The notes under the pieces were generated by a model. It saw only the letters and a list, made by a program, of their open reading frames with translations, was not told the DNA's origin and ran no database searches. From Mycobacterium yunnanensis (GTDB lineage: Bacteria; Actinomycetota; Actinomycetes; Mycobacteriales; Mycobacteriaceae): a stretch of 64,000 nt of DNA. Shown one piece after another: positions 53,499-62,584 of the stretch (positions within the stretch are counted from its first letter, which is position 1; each line of letters opens with the position of its first letter). Both the position numbers and the translations under genes were made by a program. Location of the stretch: positions 425,476 to 489,475 of the forward strand of contig NZ_JACKVK010000009.1 of assembly GCF_025823185.1 (NCBI RefSeq), given 5' to 3'.

Positions 53499-54311
53499 GT
53501 GGCATCCGGTGACTCGTTGCGCGACCATGGCGACCCTGGCGACGCCCCGTCGATTCCTCCCCCGCTGACGGCGGCGGTGAACACCGCTCGACCCTCGGCC
53601 GCCGAGGAGGCCCGCACGATCGCGGCGTCGACCAACACCGGCACGCTGGCCTCACTCACCGCCAGCGGTGACCCGTGGGCGTCGTTCGTCACCTACGGGC
53701 TGCTCGGCGGGGCCCCGGTGCTGTGCGTGTCCAACCTCGCCGAACATGGACGCAACCTGGCCGGCGATCCCAGGGCCAGCATCGCGATCGTCGCCGCCGC
53801 CACCGACAGCGACCCGCTCGCCAACTCCCGCATCACTCTCGCCGGCGCCGTCGAGCGGCCGGCCGGCGACGAGCTGGCCGCCGCCCGCCAGGCCCACCTC
53901 GACGCCGTCCCCGCGGCGAAGTACTACGTCGACTACAGCGACTTCACCCTCTGGGTCCTGCGCGTCGACCGGGTGCGCTGGGTCGGCGGGTACGGCCGGA
54001 TGGACTCCGCCGCCGGGCCGGACTACGCCACGGCCGAACCCGATCCCGTTCAGGTGGTCGCCGCAGGCGCCCTCGAGCACCTCAACGCCGACCACGCCGA
54101 GGCCTTGGTCGCCATGGCCAGGACGCTCGGCGGCTACCCCGACGCCACGGCCGCCACGTGCACGGGGGTGGACCGCTACGGTCTCGACCTCAAGGTGACC
54201 ACCGACCGCGGCGTTGCCTACCCGCGCATCGGCTTCGCCGAGCGTCTCGGGTCCGCCGACGAATTGCGCGCGGCGACGGTCGAACTGACGCGGAGGGCTC
54301 GCGCGACTTGA
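53499..54311 (+). CDS. HugZ-like PPOX/DUF2470 heme-associated protein
   Basis: A 270-residue protein: N-terminal split-barrel (SAAEEARTIAASTNTGTLAS, ASFVTYGLLGGAPVLCVSNLAEH in two parts, DPRASIAIV) and a C-terminal DUF2470 domain with LEHLNADHAEALVAMAR (about 189-205), where the His residues match heme-utilisation HugZ proteins. Possible role: heme oxygenase or flavin reductase; catalytic activity is not provable from sequence. GTG 53499 has TAGGGT six bases upstream. Its stop codon lies in the first copy of a 26-base tandem repeat. Confidence 0.75.
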   Translation: MASGDSLRDHGDPGDAPSIPPPLTAAVNTARPSAAEEARTIAASTNTGTLASLTASGDPWASFVTYGLLGGAPVLCVSNLAEHGRNLAGDPRASIAIVAAATDSDPLANSRITLAGAVERPAGDELAAARQAHLDAVPAAKYYVDYSDFTLWVLRVDRVRWVGGYGRMDSAAGPDYATAEPDPVQVVAAGALEHLNADHAEALVAMARTLGGYPDATAATCTGVDRYGLDLKVTTDRGVAYPRIGFAERLGSADELRAATVELTRRARAT

Positions 54312-54349
54312 GCCGGCCCGCCACGCGCGCGACCTGAGCCGGCCCGCCA
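54301..54349. repeat. Tandem 26-base repeat over the end of the HugZ-like gene
   Basis: GCGCGACTTGAGCCGGCCCG at 54301 recurs at 54327 with one change (T to C at the eighth base); the matching part is 23 bases and the period 26. Copy one contains the TGA stop of the HugZ-like gene; copy two lies in the short gap before pyrE. Confidence 0.75.
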
Positions 54350-54371
54350 GCGCGTGGCCTACGATCACTGC

Positions 54372-54937
54372 GTGTCCGAGCGCCCCGAGAGCTGGCAAGC
54401 CGCCTTCGACCTGATCCGCACCCGTGGCTACGAACGTCGCGAGGAACCCTTCACGCTGGCCAGCGGCCAGCTCAGCCACGACTACATCGACGGCAAGTTC
54501 GCGATCGACACCGGTGAGCGGCTCACCGTCGTCAGCCGCGCCTGCGCCGACCTCGCCACCATGACCGGCATCGAGTACGACGCCGTCGGCGGACTGACCA
54601 TGGGCGCCGACCCGCTGGCGCACGGCATCGCCATGGTGGCCGGCAAGGCCTGGTTCTCGGTGCGCAAGGAGCAGAAGCAGCGCGGCCGCGAACAGTGGAT
54701 CGAAGGCACCCGCATCGAACCGGGCATGCGCGTGCTGCTGGTGGACGACGTCATCAGCACCGGCGGGTCGACCGAGATCGCCTTCGACCGGGTCGTCGCC
54801 GCGGGTGCGGTCGTCACCGGCGTCATCCCCATGGTCGACCGTGGCGACGTGGCAGCCGGTCGGTTCGCCCGTCGCAACGTGCCGTTCGCGGCGCTGGTCA
54901 CCTACCGTGACCTGGGCATCGAACCCGTCAGGGACGT

Positions 54938-54941
<4 letters not shown>
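54372..54941 (+). CDS. pyrE: Orotate phosphoribosyltransferase
   Basis: A 189-residue PyrE with PRPP-binding loop LLVDDVISTGGST (about 125-137), Lys residues in RKEQKQRGREQW (about 97-108) and GGLTMGADPLA upstream. Makes OMP from orotate and PRPP in pyrimidine synthesis. GTG 54372 is preceded by TACGAT with a six-base gap; in-frame ATG 54354 is less likely. The gene is close behind the repeat described at 54301 and overlaps the convergent ABC gene by four bases. Confidence 0.92.
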
Positions 54942-55983
<1,042 letters not shown>

Positions 55984-55987
<4 letters not shown>

Positions 55988-56745
55988 GCGTGACGCCTCC
56001 GTCGGGTGACCAGTGAAAGTGTAAGGAGCAGAACGAAACCGAACAGCAGCGTCGCCAGGGACGCCGCCACCGAGGTGGGTCCGTCGGTCTTGCCGAGCGC
56101 GACGATCTGGATGGGCAGCGTCTGATAGCCCGACAGCGAGGCGATGGTGTATTCGCCAAGGACGACGGCCACCGAGATGAATGCCGCGGACAACACACCC
56201 GACCAGATGTTGGGGACCACGACGCGGGCGATCGTGGTCGCCCATCCCGCGCCGAGGGACCGCGCCGCCTCCGACAAGGTGCCCAGGTCGATCGCCGAGA
56301 GCGCCGCGTCGATGGAGCGGTAGGAGAACGGCAACACCACGACGACGTAGACGAAGGTCAGGGTCAGCGCGGACTCTCCGAAGAAGTACGTCACCCACAG
56401 GTAGACGTTCTTCAAGCCGACGACGACCACCAACGCGGGGATGGTGAGCGGCAGCAAGCACAGGAATTCCACCGCGCCCTTGGCCCACGGCGTCCGCAGT
56501 CGCACCCAGATCATGGTGGGCACCAACAGGATCAGCATCGCCACGACGGTCAGTACCGCGAGCAAGAGCGACGTGACGATCGACTGGTAGAGCGCCTCGT
56601 CGGTGACGAGGTTGGCCCACGCCGCCATCGTGCGCCCGCCCTTGAGCAAGTTGCGCGTGGAGAAGTCGGCCATCGCGTACAGCGGGAAGAGGAAGAACAG
56701 CCCGAAGACCACCCACAGTGCGGCCTTGGCCACCCGGGTGCTCAT
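55984..56745 (-). CDS. ABC importer permease 2 (PotC-like)
   Basis: A 253-residue permease with six helices and the EAA loop (LSEAARSLGAGWATTIARVV, core about 170-185). ATG 56745 overlaps the stop of permease 1 and its own stop overlaps the ATPase start, both ATGA. The basic end RRRRHA marks a cytoplasmic C-terminus. Pairs with permease 1. Confidence 0.87.
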
Positions 56746-57605
56746 CGCAACCACCGTGACGTCCGCCGGACCAGCAGGCTGTAGGCGCCCATCACCAGGG
56801 CGACGACGACGATCATCTCCAACGCCAGGGCGTAGGCGAAGCCCGACTGGCCGAGCACCACCTCGCTGGTGAGTGCGGCTCTGATCAGCAGCGGGATGAT
56901 GGGACTGCCCTGGCTGACCAGTGCCGCCGCGGTCGCGTAGGCGGCAAACGCATTGGCGAACAACAGAAGCACCGCACCCAGGAACGCCGGTGTCAGCAGC
57001 GGCACCGCCACCTGGCGCCAGTACTGCCACGTCGACGCGCCGAGGCTGACCGCGGCCTCGCGCCACTGCTCTCGCAATCCCTCCAGGGCTGGCAGGAAGA
57101 CGATGACCATCAGCGGGATCTGAAAGTAGGTGTACACCAACACCAGACCCGGCAGTCCGTACAACCACCCCGAGCCGGCCAGATTCCAGCCGAAGTGCTC
57201 CTGCACCCAGAGTGTCAGGACCCCATTCAGACCGATCGTGGCGAGGAAGGCGAATGCCAGTGCCACGCCGCCGAATTGAGCCAGGACGCTGCACAGCGAG
57301 ATGACGCCGCGGCGGATCATCGACGTGGCGGGCCGCGAGACGATCAGCCACGCCAACAGCGCGCCGAACACCGCACCGAGCACCGCCGTGCTGCCCGAGA
57401 GGAACACGCTGCGGCCCAGCGCGGTCAGCGCAGTCCCGGAGAACAACGCGCTGAGCCGGGCCAGGGTGAAGTGGCCGTCCTCTACCACCGCGCTCGCGAC
57501 GACGGTGACCGTCGGCACGATCAGGAAGATCCCGACCACCGCGAAGAACGGCAGCAGTGGCAGGGAGTCGACGAGGCGACTACGGATCTTGGCCAGGGCG
57601 ATCAG
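56742..57605 (-). CDS. ABC importer permease 1 (PotB-like), probable CTG start
   Basis: A permease with six helices and EAA loop (REQWREAAVSLGASTWQYWR). The first ATG/GTG/TTG in frame is GTG 57539, which would cut off the cytoplasmic N-terminus and the first half of helix 1. CTG 57605 overlaps the binding-protein stop as CTGA, mirrors the ATGA overlaps elsewhere in the operon and gives 287 residues with an intact helix 1 (LPLLPFFAVVGIFLIVPTV). I traced the frame about 120 bases further up and saw no standard start. The conservative alternative is 56742-57539. Confidence 0.75.
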   Translation of the reverse strand: MIALAKIRSRLVDSLPLLPFFAVVGIFLIVPTVTVVASAVVEDGHFTLARLSALFSGTALTALGRSVFLSGSTAVLGAVFGALLAWLIVSRPATSMIRRGVISLCSVLAQFGGVALAFAFLATIGLNGVLTLWVQEHFGWNLAGSGWLYGLPGLVLVYTYFQIPLMVIVFLPALEGLREQWREAAVSLGASTWQYWRQVAVPLLTPAFLGAVLLLFANAFAAYATAAALVSQGSPIIPLLIRAALTSEVVLGQSGFAYALALEMIVVVALVMGAYSLLVRRTSRWLR

Positions 57606-58735
57606 CCGATCGCCTTGGCCCAGTTGGCCTCCAGGTACTTCTTGGCCGCGTCGGTCTGCTGCTGGGTCGGGATGACCGCAGAACCTTCGACCGGTGGCAG
57701 CTGACCGTAGGCGGCCTTGTCGATCGTGCCCGCCTTGACCATGGCGTCGGCCCGCACCGGCCGAGCGCTGCCCTGCAGGTACAAATTCTGGCCCTCGTCA
57801 CTGAAGAGGAATTCCTGCCACAACCGGGCCGCCGCGGGATGCGGCGCATCCTTGTTGATCGCCTGGTAGTAGTAGCCCGCCAGCGCGGCGTTGGGTGGGA
57901 CCACCACCTTCCACGACGGCAGCTTCTTGGTCTCGGCGACGTTGAGGTAGTCCCAGTCGACGACGACGGGCGTCTGGCCGGACTCGACGGTCGCCGGCGT
58001 CGGGTCCACGGGCAGGAAGTTGCCCGCCTGCTTCAACTTTCCGAAGAAGTTGACACCGGGGGCGATGTCGTCGGGTGACCCGCCCTGAGTAAGGGCGACC
58101 ATCATCACGCCGGAGAACGCCGCCCCGGCCTGCGTCGGGTCGCCGTTGAGGGCCACCTTGCCCTTGAACTCCGGGCGAAGCAGGTCGTCGACGGTCTTGA
58201 CCTCCGGCACCTTGGCCGAGTCGTAACCGATGGAGACGTAGCCGCCGTAGTCGTTGACCCAGGCGCCGTCGGGAGCCTTCATCTCGGCGCCGATCTCGTC
58301 GAACTTCGCGACCTTGTACGGCGCGAACAGCGCGGTGTTCGCCAGTGCGACGGCCGATCCGAGGTCGAACACGTCGGGGGCGGTGGACTTGCCCTTCTGC
58401 TGGGTGGCGGCGTTGATCTCGTCCTGGCTGGCCGCGTCGGGCTGAGCGGAGTTGACCTTGATGCCGTACTTGTCACCGAACGCCTTGATGATGGCGCCGT
58501 AGTTAGCCCAATCCGGCGGCAGCGCGATGACGTTGAGCTCGCCCTCCTTCTTGGCGGCGTCGACCAGTCCCGACATGTCCGTCCCGCCGAAGTCGGCCGC
58601 CGAGGTCGCCTCGCTGGCGTTGACTCCGGTGGAGGTCTTCTCTCCCTTGTCCTTTGACTCCGGTGGCGCGCACGCGACGAGACCACCCGCGACGACGAGG
58701 ACCAAGGCGCTGGCGGCGAGCCGCAGTTTCTTCAT
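57602..58735 (-). CDS. ABC importer substrate-binding lipoprotein (iron/polyamine/AEP-like)
   Basis: A 377-residue family-1 binding protein with lipobox LVAC (Cys22) after a short basic n-region. Mature text: ALPPDWANYGAIIKAFGDKYG (core about 71-90), FDLGSAVALANTALFAPY, VNDYGGYVSIGYDS, VVVDWDYLN, and a hinge-type C-terminus. The two Tyr pairs of iron-binding FbpA proteins are not obvious, so I lean to a polyamine or phosphonate-type ligand, without certainty. GAAGG precedes ATG 58735. First gene of the operon; 234 bases separate it from the divergent gene, where I see no riboswitch I can name. Confidence 0.83.
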   Translation of the reverse strand: MKKLRLAASALVLVVAGGLVACAPPESKDKGEKTSTGVNASEATSAADFGGTDMSGLVDAAKKEGELNVIALPPDWANYGAIIKAFGDKYGIKVNSAQPDAASQDEINAATQQKGKSTAPDVFDLGSAVALANTALFAPYKVAKFDEIGAEMKAPDGAWVNDYGGYVSIGYDSAKVPEVKTVDDLLRPEFKGKVALNGDPTQAGAAFSGVMMVALTQGGSPDDIAPGVNFFGKLKQAGNFLPVDPTPATVESGQTPVVVDWDYLNVAETKKLPSWKVVVPPNAALAGYYYQAINKDAPHPAAARLWQEFLFSDEGQNLYLQGSARPVRADAMVKAGTIDKAAYGQLPPVEGSAVIPTQQQTDAAKKYLEANWAKAIG

Positions 58736-58969
58736 TGGCGAACCTTCTCATGGGGCCGGAAGCGCGACGGTGGCGTCGGGGTGACGGCGCCTGGTCGCGA
58801 CGATGAACGAATCGGGTCTGCACTATCAGTCTCGGGGGACCTTACCGTCGAGCCTTCGGGTCGGCAGGGGTTCTCGAACTGTCGGTCTACCTCGAGGGGA
58901 TCACCGACACGACAGGGAAATTTGCCATCCGGGCGTCCATCGGCGCTGGTCGCCACCTAACATCGTGGG

Positions 58970-59530
58970 GTGGCGGACGGCGAGGCCTCGGGGGAGGCCA
59001 GGTTGGACGATCCGGTCGACGAGGCAGTCGACACGGATCGGTTGGCCCTGGCACGGTCCGAGGACCCCGAGCCCGATGTCGACTGGGTCGAGCCGCCACC
59101 TCCCACCGCGGCCGAAGAGCAAACCTTCGACGCCTTCGACTCCAGCACGTGGAACTTCAAGCCCGCGCCGACGCCGTGGTACCGCACGGGTGGCACGGCG
59201 GTCGTCGTGGCCGCGGTCTCGGTCGCGGCCGTGGCCCTCGTCGTCTCGGTGGTCCTGTTGGCGTTCTGGGGATCCTCCAACGAGAAGACCGCCCCTGCCG
59301 ACCAGACCTCGAATGCGCCCACCGCGTCGGACGTTCCGACGACCACAAGTGACGTCCCGGCCCCGCCGCCACCTCCCCCGCCGCCACCACCGCCGCCGCC
59401 ACCGCCACCTGCCTCGGAGATCCAGCGGGCTCCGGTCGTCGTGCGACCGCCCTCGCGACCGACGAAGAAGCCGGAAATCAACGTCACCCGCTCCCCGATG
59501 AGCGTGAGCCCCCAAAAGCCCTCTCGGTGA
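58970..59530 (+). CDS. Single-pass membrane protein with polyproline tract
   Basis: A 186-residue protein: acidic cytoplasmic N-terminus (about 1-70), one transmembrane helix (AVVVAAVSVAAVALVVSVVL, about 76-95) and a Thr/Pro-rich outer part with an uninterrupted run of about 16 prolines (near 131-147) and a basic end. The proline run would form a rigid spacer across the wall. TAACAT six bases before GTG 58970 suggests a leaderless start. The stop overlaps the next gene as GTGA. No family recognised. Confidence 0.65.
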   Translation: MADGEASGEARLDDPVDEAVDTDRLALARSEDPEPDVDWVEPPPPTAAEEQTFDAFDSSTWNFKPAPTPWYRTGGTAVVVAAVSVAAVALVVSVVLLAFWGSSNEKTAPADQTSNAPTASDVPTTTSDVPAPPPPPPPPPPPPPPPPASEIQRAPVVVRPPSRPTKKPEINVTRSPMSVSPQKPSR

Positions 59531-59946
59531 ACGACTTCGAGGCAGTCACCCACTTCTCGAATGCGCCGGTGGCCGTGCTCTCCACGGTTGGCGACGACGG
59601 TGCGCCACACGTGGTGCCCGTCGTGTTCACCGCCCGGACCGTCGGCGGCGAGACGACGCTGTACACCGCGGTCGACGCGAAGCGGAAGTCGACGTGGCGG
59701 TTGCGACGGCTTGCCAACATCGCCGCCAACCCGCGGGTGAGTCTGCTGGTCGACCATTACGAGGACGACTGGACCCGCCTGTGGTGGGTCCGGGCAGACG
59801 GGCTGGCCACGGTGCACGAGAGCGGCGAGCAGATGGCCGTGGGTTACGCGGCGCTCCGCGGGAAGTACCGCCAGTACGAGCGGGTGGCACTCGACGGACC
59901 GGTCGTCACCGTCGCGGTGTCACGATGGGCGTCGTGGCACGCATGA
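59527..59946 (+). CDS. PPOX-class F420-dependent (TIGR03668-like) protein
   Basis: A 139-residue split-barrel protein: VAVLSTVGDDGAPHVVPVVF, KRKSTWRLRRLANIAANPRVSL (core about 51-70), DDWTRLWWVRADG and a short C-terminal strand. The Lys/Arg group around 51-60 would hold the cofactor phosphate. It fits TIGR03668, a group mostly found in F420-making actinobacteria; substrate unknown. GTG 59527 overlaps the polyproline gene stop. Cytoplasmic. Confidence 0.78.
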   Translation: MNDFEAVTHFSNAPVAVLSTVGDDGAPHVVPVVFTARTVGGETTLYTAVDAKRKSTWRLRRLANIAANPRVSLLVDHYEDDWTRLWWVRADGLATVHESGEQMAVGYAALRGKYRQYERVALDGPVVTVAVSRWASWHA

Positions 59947-59961
59947 GCGGTTAGCCAATTT

Positions 59962-59980
59962 GCGAACGTTCGCCTAGGCG
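59962..59980. promoter_or_regulatory. Two abutting palindromes before the EAL gene
   Basis: GCGAACGTTCGC (59962-59973) and CGCCTAGGCG (59971-59980) are perfect palindromes sharing three bases. They lie 16 bases after a stop codon and 37 bases before the TAGCGT hexamer of the next transcript. They could be an operator or the base of a terminator stem. The first resembles half of a LexA box but has no four-base spacer. Confidence 0.35.
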
Positions 59981-60029
59981 GGCTCGGGGATTCGCGCGTC
60001 CGTGCCACTCCGTTGCTAGCGTCGATCCG

Positions 60030-60077
60030 ATGAGGCAGCAATCGAGTTCGTGTGCCAGTCGGTCGGTGACCACCTAG
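60030..60077 (+). CDS. Leaderless upstream ORF, 15 codons
   Basis: ATG 60030 lies seven bases after TAGCGT (60017-60022), the promoter/start layout of leaderless mycobacterial genes, and opens a 15-codon ORF, MRQQSSSCASRSVTT, ending at TAG 60077. The EAL-domain gene starts five bases later at 60083 with no clear ribosome site, so its translation may depend on termination of this small ORF. The peptide is Ser-rich with one Cys; a sensing role is speculation. Confidence 0.4.
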   Translation: MRQQSSSCASRSVTT

Positions 60078-60082
60078 TTGCC

Positions 60083-61321
60083 ATGACACCGCGCACGGAG
60101 ACGTCGACCGGCTGGGACCCCGCGTTGACGGGCCGGGCGCTCGAACCGGCCTATCAGCGGATCGTGTCGCTGGAGGACGGCGCGACGGTGGGCTTCGAGG
60201 CGCTGGCCCGGTGGCCCTCGGTCAGCGGTGCCGACCCGCTGTCGGTCTTCGACAGCGCGGCGGCCGCCGGCGAAGTCGACGCGCTCGACCGGTCGTGCAT
60301 CGACGCCGCCATCGCCGGCGCGCTCGACGGTCAGCTCGCGCGCGGCACGATGTTGGCGGTCAACTGCGAGCCCACCACGCGGCACGTCGCGGTGGCCGAC
60401 AGCCAGATGTTGGCGCGTGGGCACGCCGAACTCGACCTGATCTTCGAGCTGACCGAGCGAGGCCTGCTCGCGCACCCGCGGGCGTTGCTGGACAAGGTCG
60501 CGGCGCTGAGGATCGACGGGTTCGCGATCGCGCTGGACGACGTGGGCAGTCATCCCGACTCGCTGGCCCTGCTCGACGTCGTCGACCCCGACGTCATCAA
60601 GCTCGACCTGCGCCTGGTGCAATCCCAACCCGACCGCGAGCAAGCCCGCATCCTCGCTGCGGTACTCGCTCACCACGAGCGCGCCGGCGCCGTCATCCTC
60701 GCCGAGGGAATCGAGACCGCCGAGCACCTCGAACAGGCACTGTCGATCGGCGCGACGCTCGGGCAGGGCTACCGGTTCGGCCATCCCGGCCCTCTCGAGG
60801 AAGGGGCGCCCGCCCGTTGGGGTCGTCGTCCGCGGGCGCCGTTCACCGAACCCGGAGCCGAATCGCCCCTCGAGCAGCTAGCCGCCGCCGGACGGCTTCG
60901 CACCGCGCGCAAGGCCACGCTGACCGCGTTCTCGCGCCACATCGAAAGTCAGGCAACCCGTTCCGCGGATCCTCCGATCGTGCTCAGCGCACTGCAGCGG
61001 GTCGACCAGTTCACCTCGGGCACGCGCCGCCGCTACCGTGAACTCGCACGCACCTCACCGTTGGTCGCCGTGTTCGGCGAGGACATGCCGTCCGACGTCG
61101 TCGACGGCATCCGCGGCGTCCCTCTCGATCCGGACGACCCCATGTGCACCGAATGGATCGTGGTCGCACTCGGCGCCCATACCGCCGCGGCGCTCATCGC
61201 CCGTGAACGAGACGGGTCCGGCTCGATCACCGAAGCCGATCGGCGCTTCGACTACACCATCACCTACGACCGAGCTCTGGTCACGGCGACGGCGCACTAC
61301 TTGCTCGACCGGATGCTCTAG
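60083..61321 (+). CDS. EAL-domain protein with C-terminal DICT sensory domain
   Basis: A 412-residue soluble protein. The EAL domain (about 15-245) has the EAL signature FEALARW, Asn in VNCEP, ELTE, DD, KLD, EGIE and GQGYRF, so the metal and catalytic residues of a cyclic-di-GMP phosphodiesterase are there. Loop 6, usually DDFGTG, reads DDVGSH, which may weaken activity. The remainder (about 260-412, with ATLTAFSRHIES, VAVFGED, EWIVVALGAHTAAALIARE) fits a DICT sensory domain. ATG 60083 is used; GTG 60050 is in frame. A GGDEF cyclase is encoded 28 kb upstream. Confidence 0.82.
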   Translation: MTPRTETSTGWDPALTGRALEPAYQRIVSLEDGATVGFEALARWPSVSGADPLSVFDSAAAAGEVDALDRSCIDAAIAGALDGQLARGTMLAVNCEPTTRHVAVADSQMLARGHAELDLIFELTERGLLAHPRALLDKVAALRIDGFAIALDDVGSHPDSLALLDVVDPDVIKLDLRLVQSQPDREQARILAAVLAHHERAGAVILAEGIETAEHLEQALSIGATLGQGYRFGHPGPLEEGAPARWGRRPRAPFTEPGAESPLEQLAAAGRLRTARKATLTAFSRHIESQATRSADPPIVLSALQRVDQFTSGTRRRYRELARTSPLVAVFGEDMPSDVVDGIRGVPLDPDDPMCTEWIVVALGAHTAAALIARERDGSGSITEADRRFDYTITYDRALVTATAHYLLDRML

Positions 61322-61363
61322 GTTCGAACAGAAGACAGTTCGAGGCTGACGTGTCACTGTGAT

Positions 61364-62434
61364 GTGGTGGCACTTCGCATCATCGCGTGGGGAACGGGCG
61401 CGGTCGGCAGGGAGGCGCTGGCTGCCATCCTGGACTCCCGCACCGGGCTCGAATTGGTGGGCGTCAAGGTTCATTCCGCCGACAAGGACGGCGTCGACGC
61501 GGGCACCATCCTCGGTCGCGCGCCGGTCGGGGTTCTCGCCTCGGCCGACGCCGAACGGGTGCTCGCCGTCGAGGCCGACTGCGTGGTGTACACGCCACGA
61601 CTCACCTCGGTCGACGAAGTGTGCGCCATCCTCGCCAGCGGCAAGAACGTCGTCACCACCGCTTTCTTGTTCCATCCCAACAGGATTCGTCTTCGCGACC
61701 GCGATCGCGTCCTGGCAGCTTGCCTTCGTGGCGGCACCAGCGTCCACGGCAGCGGTCTGAACCCCGGCAACATCTCGGGTGTGCTGCCGCTGGCGCTGTC
61801 CGGTATGAGTCGCACCGTCGACGAGATCAAGCTGCAGGAGCGGGCCGACTGGTCGGCCTACGACAGCACGGCAATCACCTTCGAGAACATGCGCTTCGGC
61901 CAGCCGGTTGGCGAAATCTCGGTGACGGCAAGCGACTTCCTGGCCTTCAACAGTTCGATCTTCACCGAGCAGGTGTGGCTCCTGGCCGATGCGCTGCACG
62001 CAGGCATCGACGAGGTCACCGCCAGCGTGGACGCCGTCGCCGCCAAGCGTGACCACGAGATCTTCGATCGCGTCCTGCTGGCCGGGACGACCGCGGGGCA
62101 GCGTTGGAACTGGGTGGGCCGGCGCGAAGGTCGGCCGCTGGTCGAGATCGAGACGCTGTGGACCGTCGGCAACGAATACCCCGGGCACTGGCCAAAACCG
62201 CAGCACGGGTGGACGTTGACCATCGAGGGCGATCCGTCCATGCGGGCCCACTTCATGTCGCTGGCCAGCTTCAAGCGGGATGCGTCGATGCTCGAGCACG
62301 TCAACGCGGCCAACGTCGCCACCGCGATGCAGGTCGTGAACGCGATACCCGCGGTCTGCGCGGCCGCACCCGGCTTTGCAACCGGCGCGACGCTGCCCCT
62401 CGTGCACAGTCTGATTGGCTTTGGCAACGCCTGA
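61364..62434 (+). CDS. DHDPR-like NAD(P)-dependent dehydrogenase
   Basis: A 356-residue oxidoreductase with N-terminal Rossmann motif IIAWGTGAVGREAL (about 6-19) and VYTPRLTSVDEVCAILASGK (core about 75-90), as in the dihydrodipicolinate-reductase-like family often labelled NAD(P)H-dependent amine dehydrogenase. GSGLNPGN (about 127-134) and a C-terminal VNAIPAVCAAAPGF are also typical. Mycobacteria hold several paralogues with unknown substrates. GTG 61364 and GTG 61367 are both possible starts. Stand-alone gene. Confidence 0.77.
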   Translation: MVALRIIAWGTGAVGREALAAILDSRTGLELVGVKVHSADKDGVDAGTILGRAPVGVLASADAERVLAVEADCVVYTPRLTSVDEVCAILASGKNVVTTAFLFHPNRIRLRDRDRVLAACLRGGTSVHGSGLNPGNISGVLPLALSGMSRTVDEIKLQERADWSAYDSTAITFENMRFGQPVGEISVTASDFLAFNSSIFTEQVWLLADALHAGIDEVTASVDAVAAKRDHEIFDRVLLAGTTAGQRWNWVGRREGRPLVEIETLWTVGNEYPGHWPKPQHGWTLTIEGDPSMRAHFMSLASFKRDASMLEHVNAANVATAMQVVNAIPAVCAAAPGFATGATLPLVHSLIGFGNA

Positions 62435-62584
62435 GGTGCTCGATGAGTGTGTCCCAGGCCATGTTTCGTCTGGGTAGGTGATCAACGCCGCATTTTGGTC
62501 GTGATGCTTGCGCCCCCACCAACCGGTTGGGACACTTCTGCCGTCGTTCCAGCCGGTGGCCGACGGTCCGAAGGGAGCTGGGGC

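Noticed and set aside
58736..58969. TPP or other riboswitch upstream of the family-1 ABC importer
   Set aside because: I could not find the conserved core of any riboswitch class I know on either strand; the region looks like ordinary promoters.
59962..59973. LexA box at GCGAACGTTCGC
   Set aside because: The two CGAAC/GTTCG halves abut without the four-base spacer of the mycobacterial LexA site.
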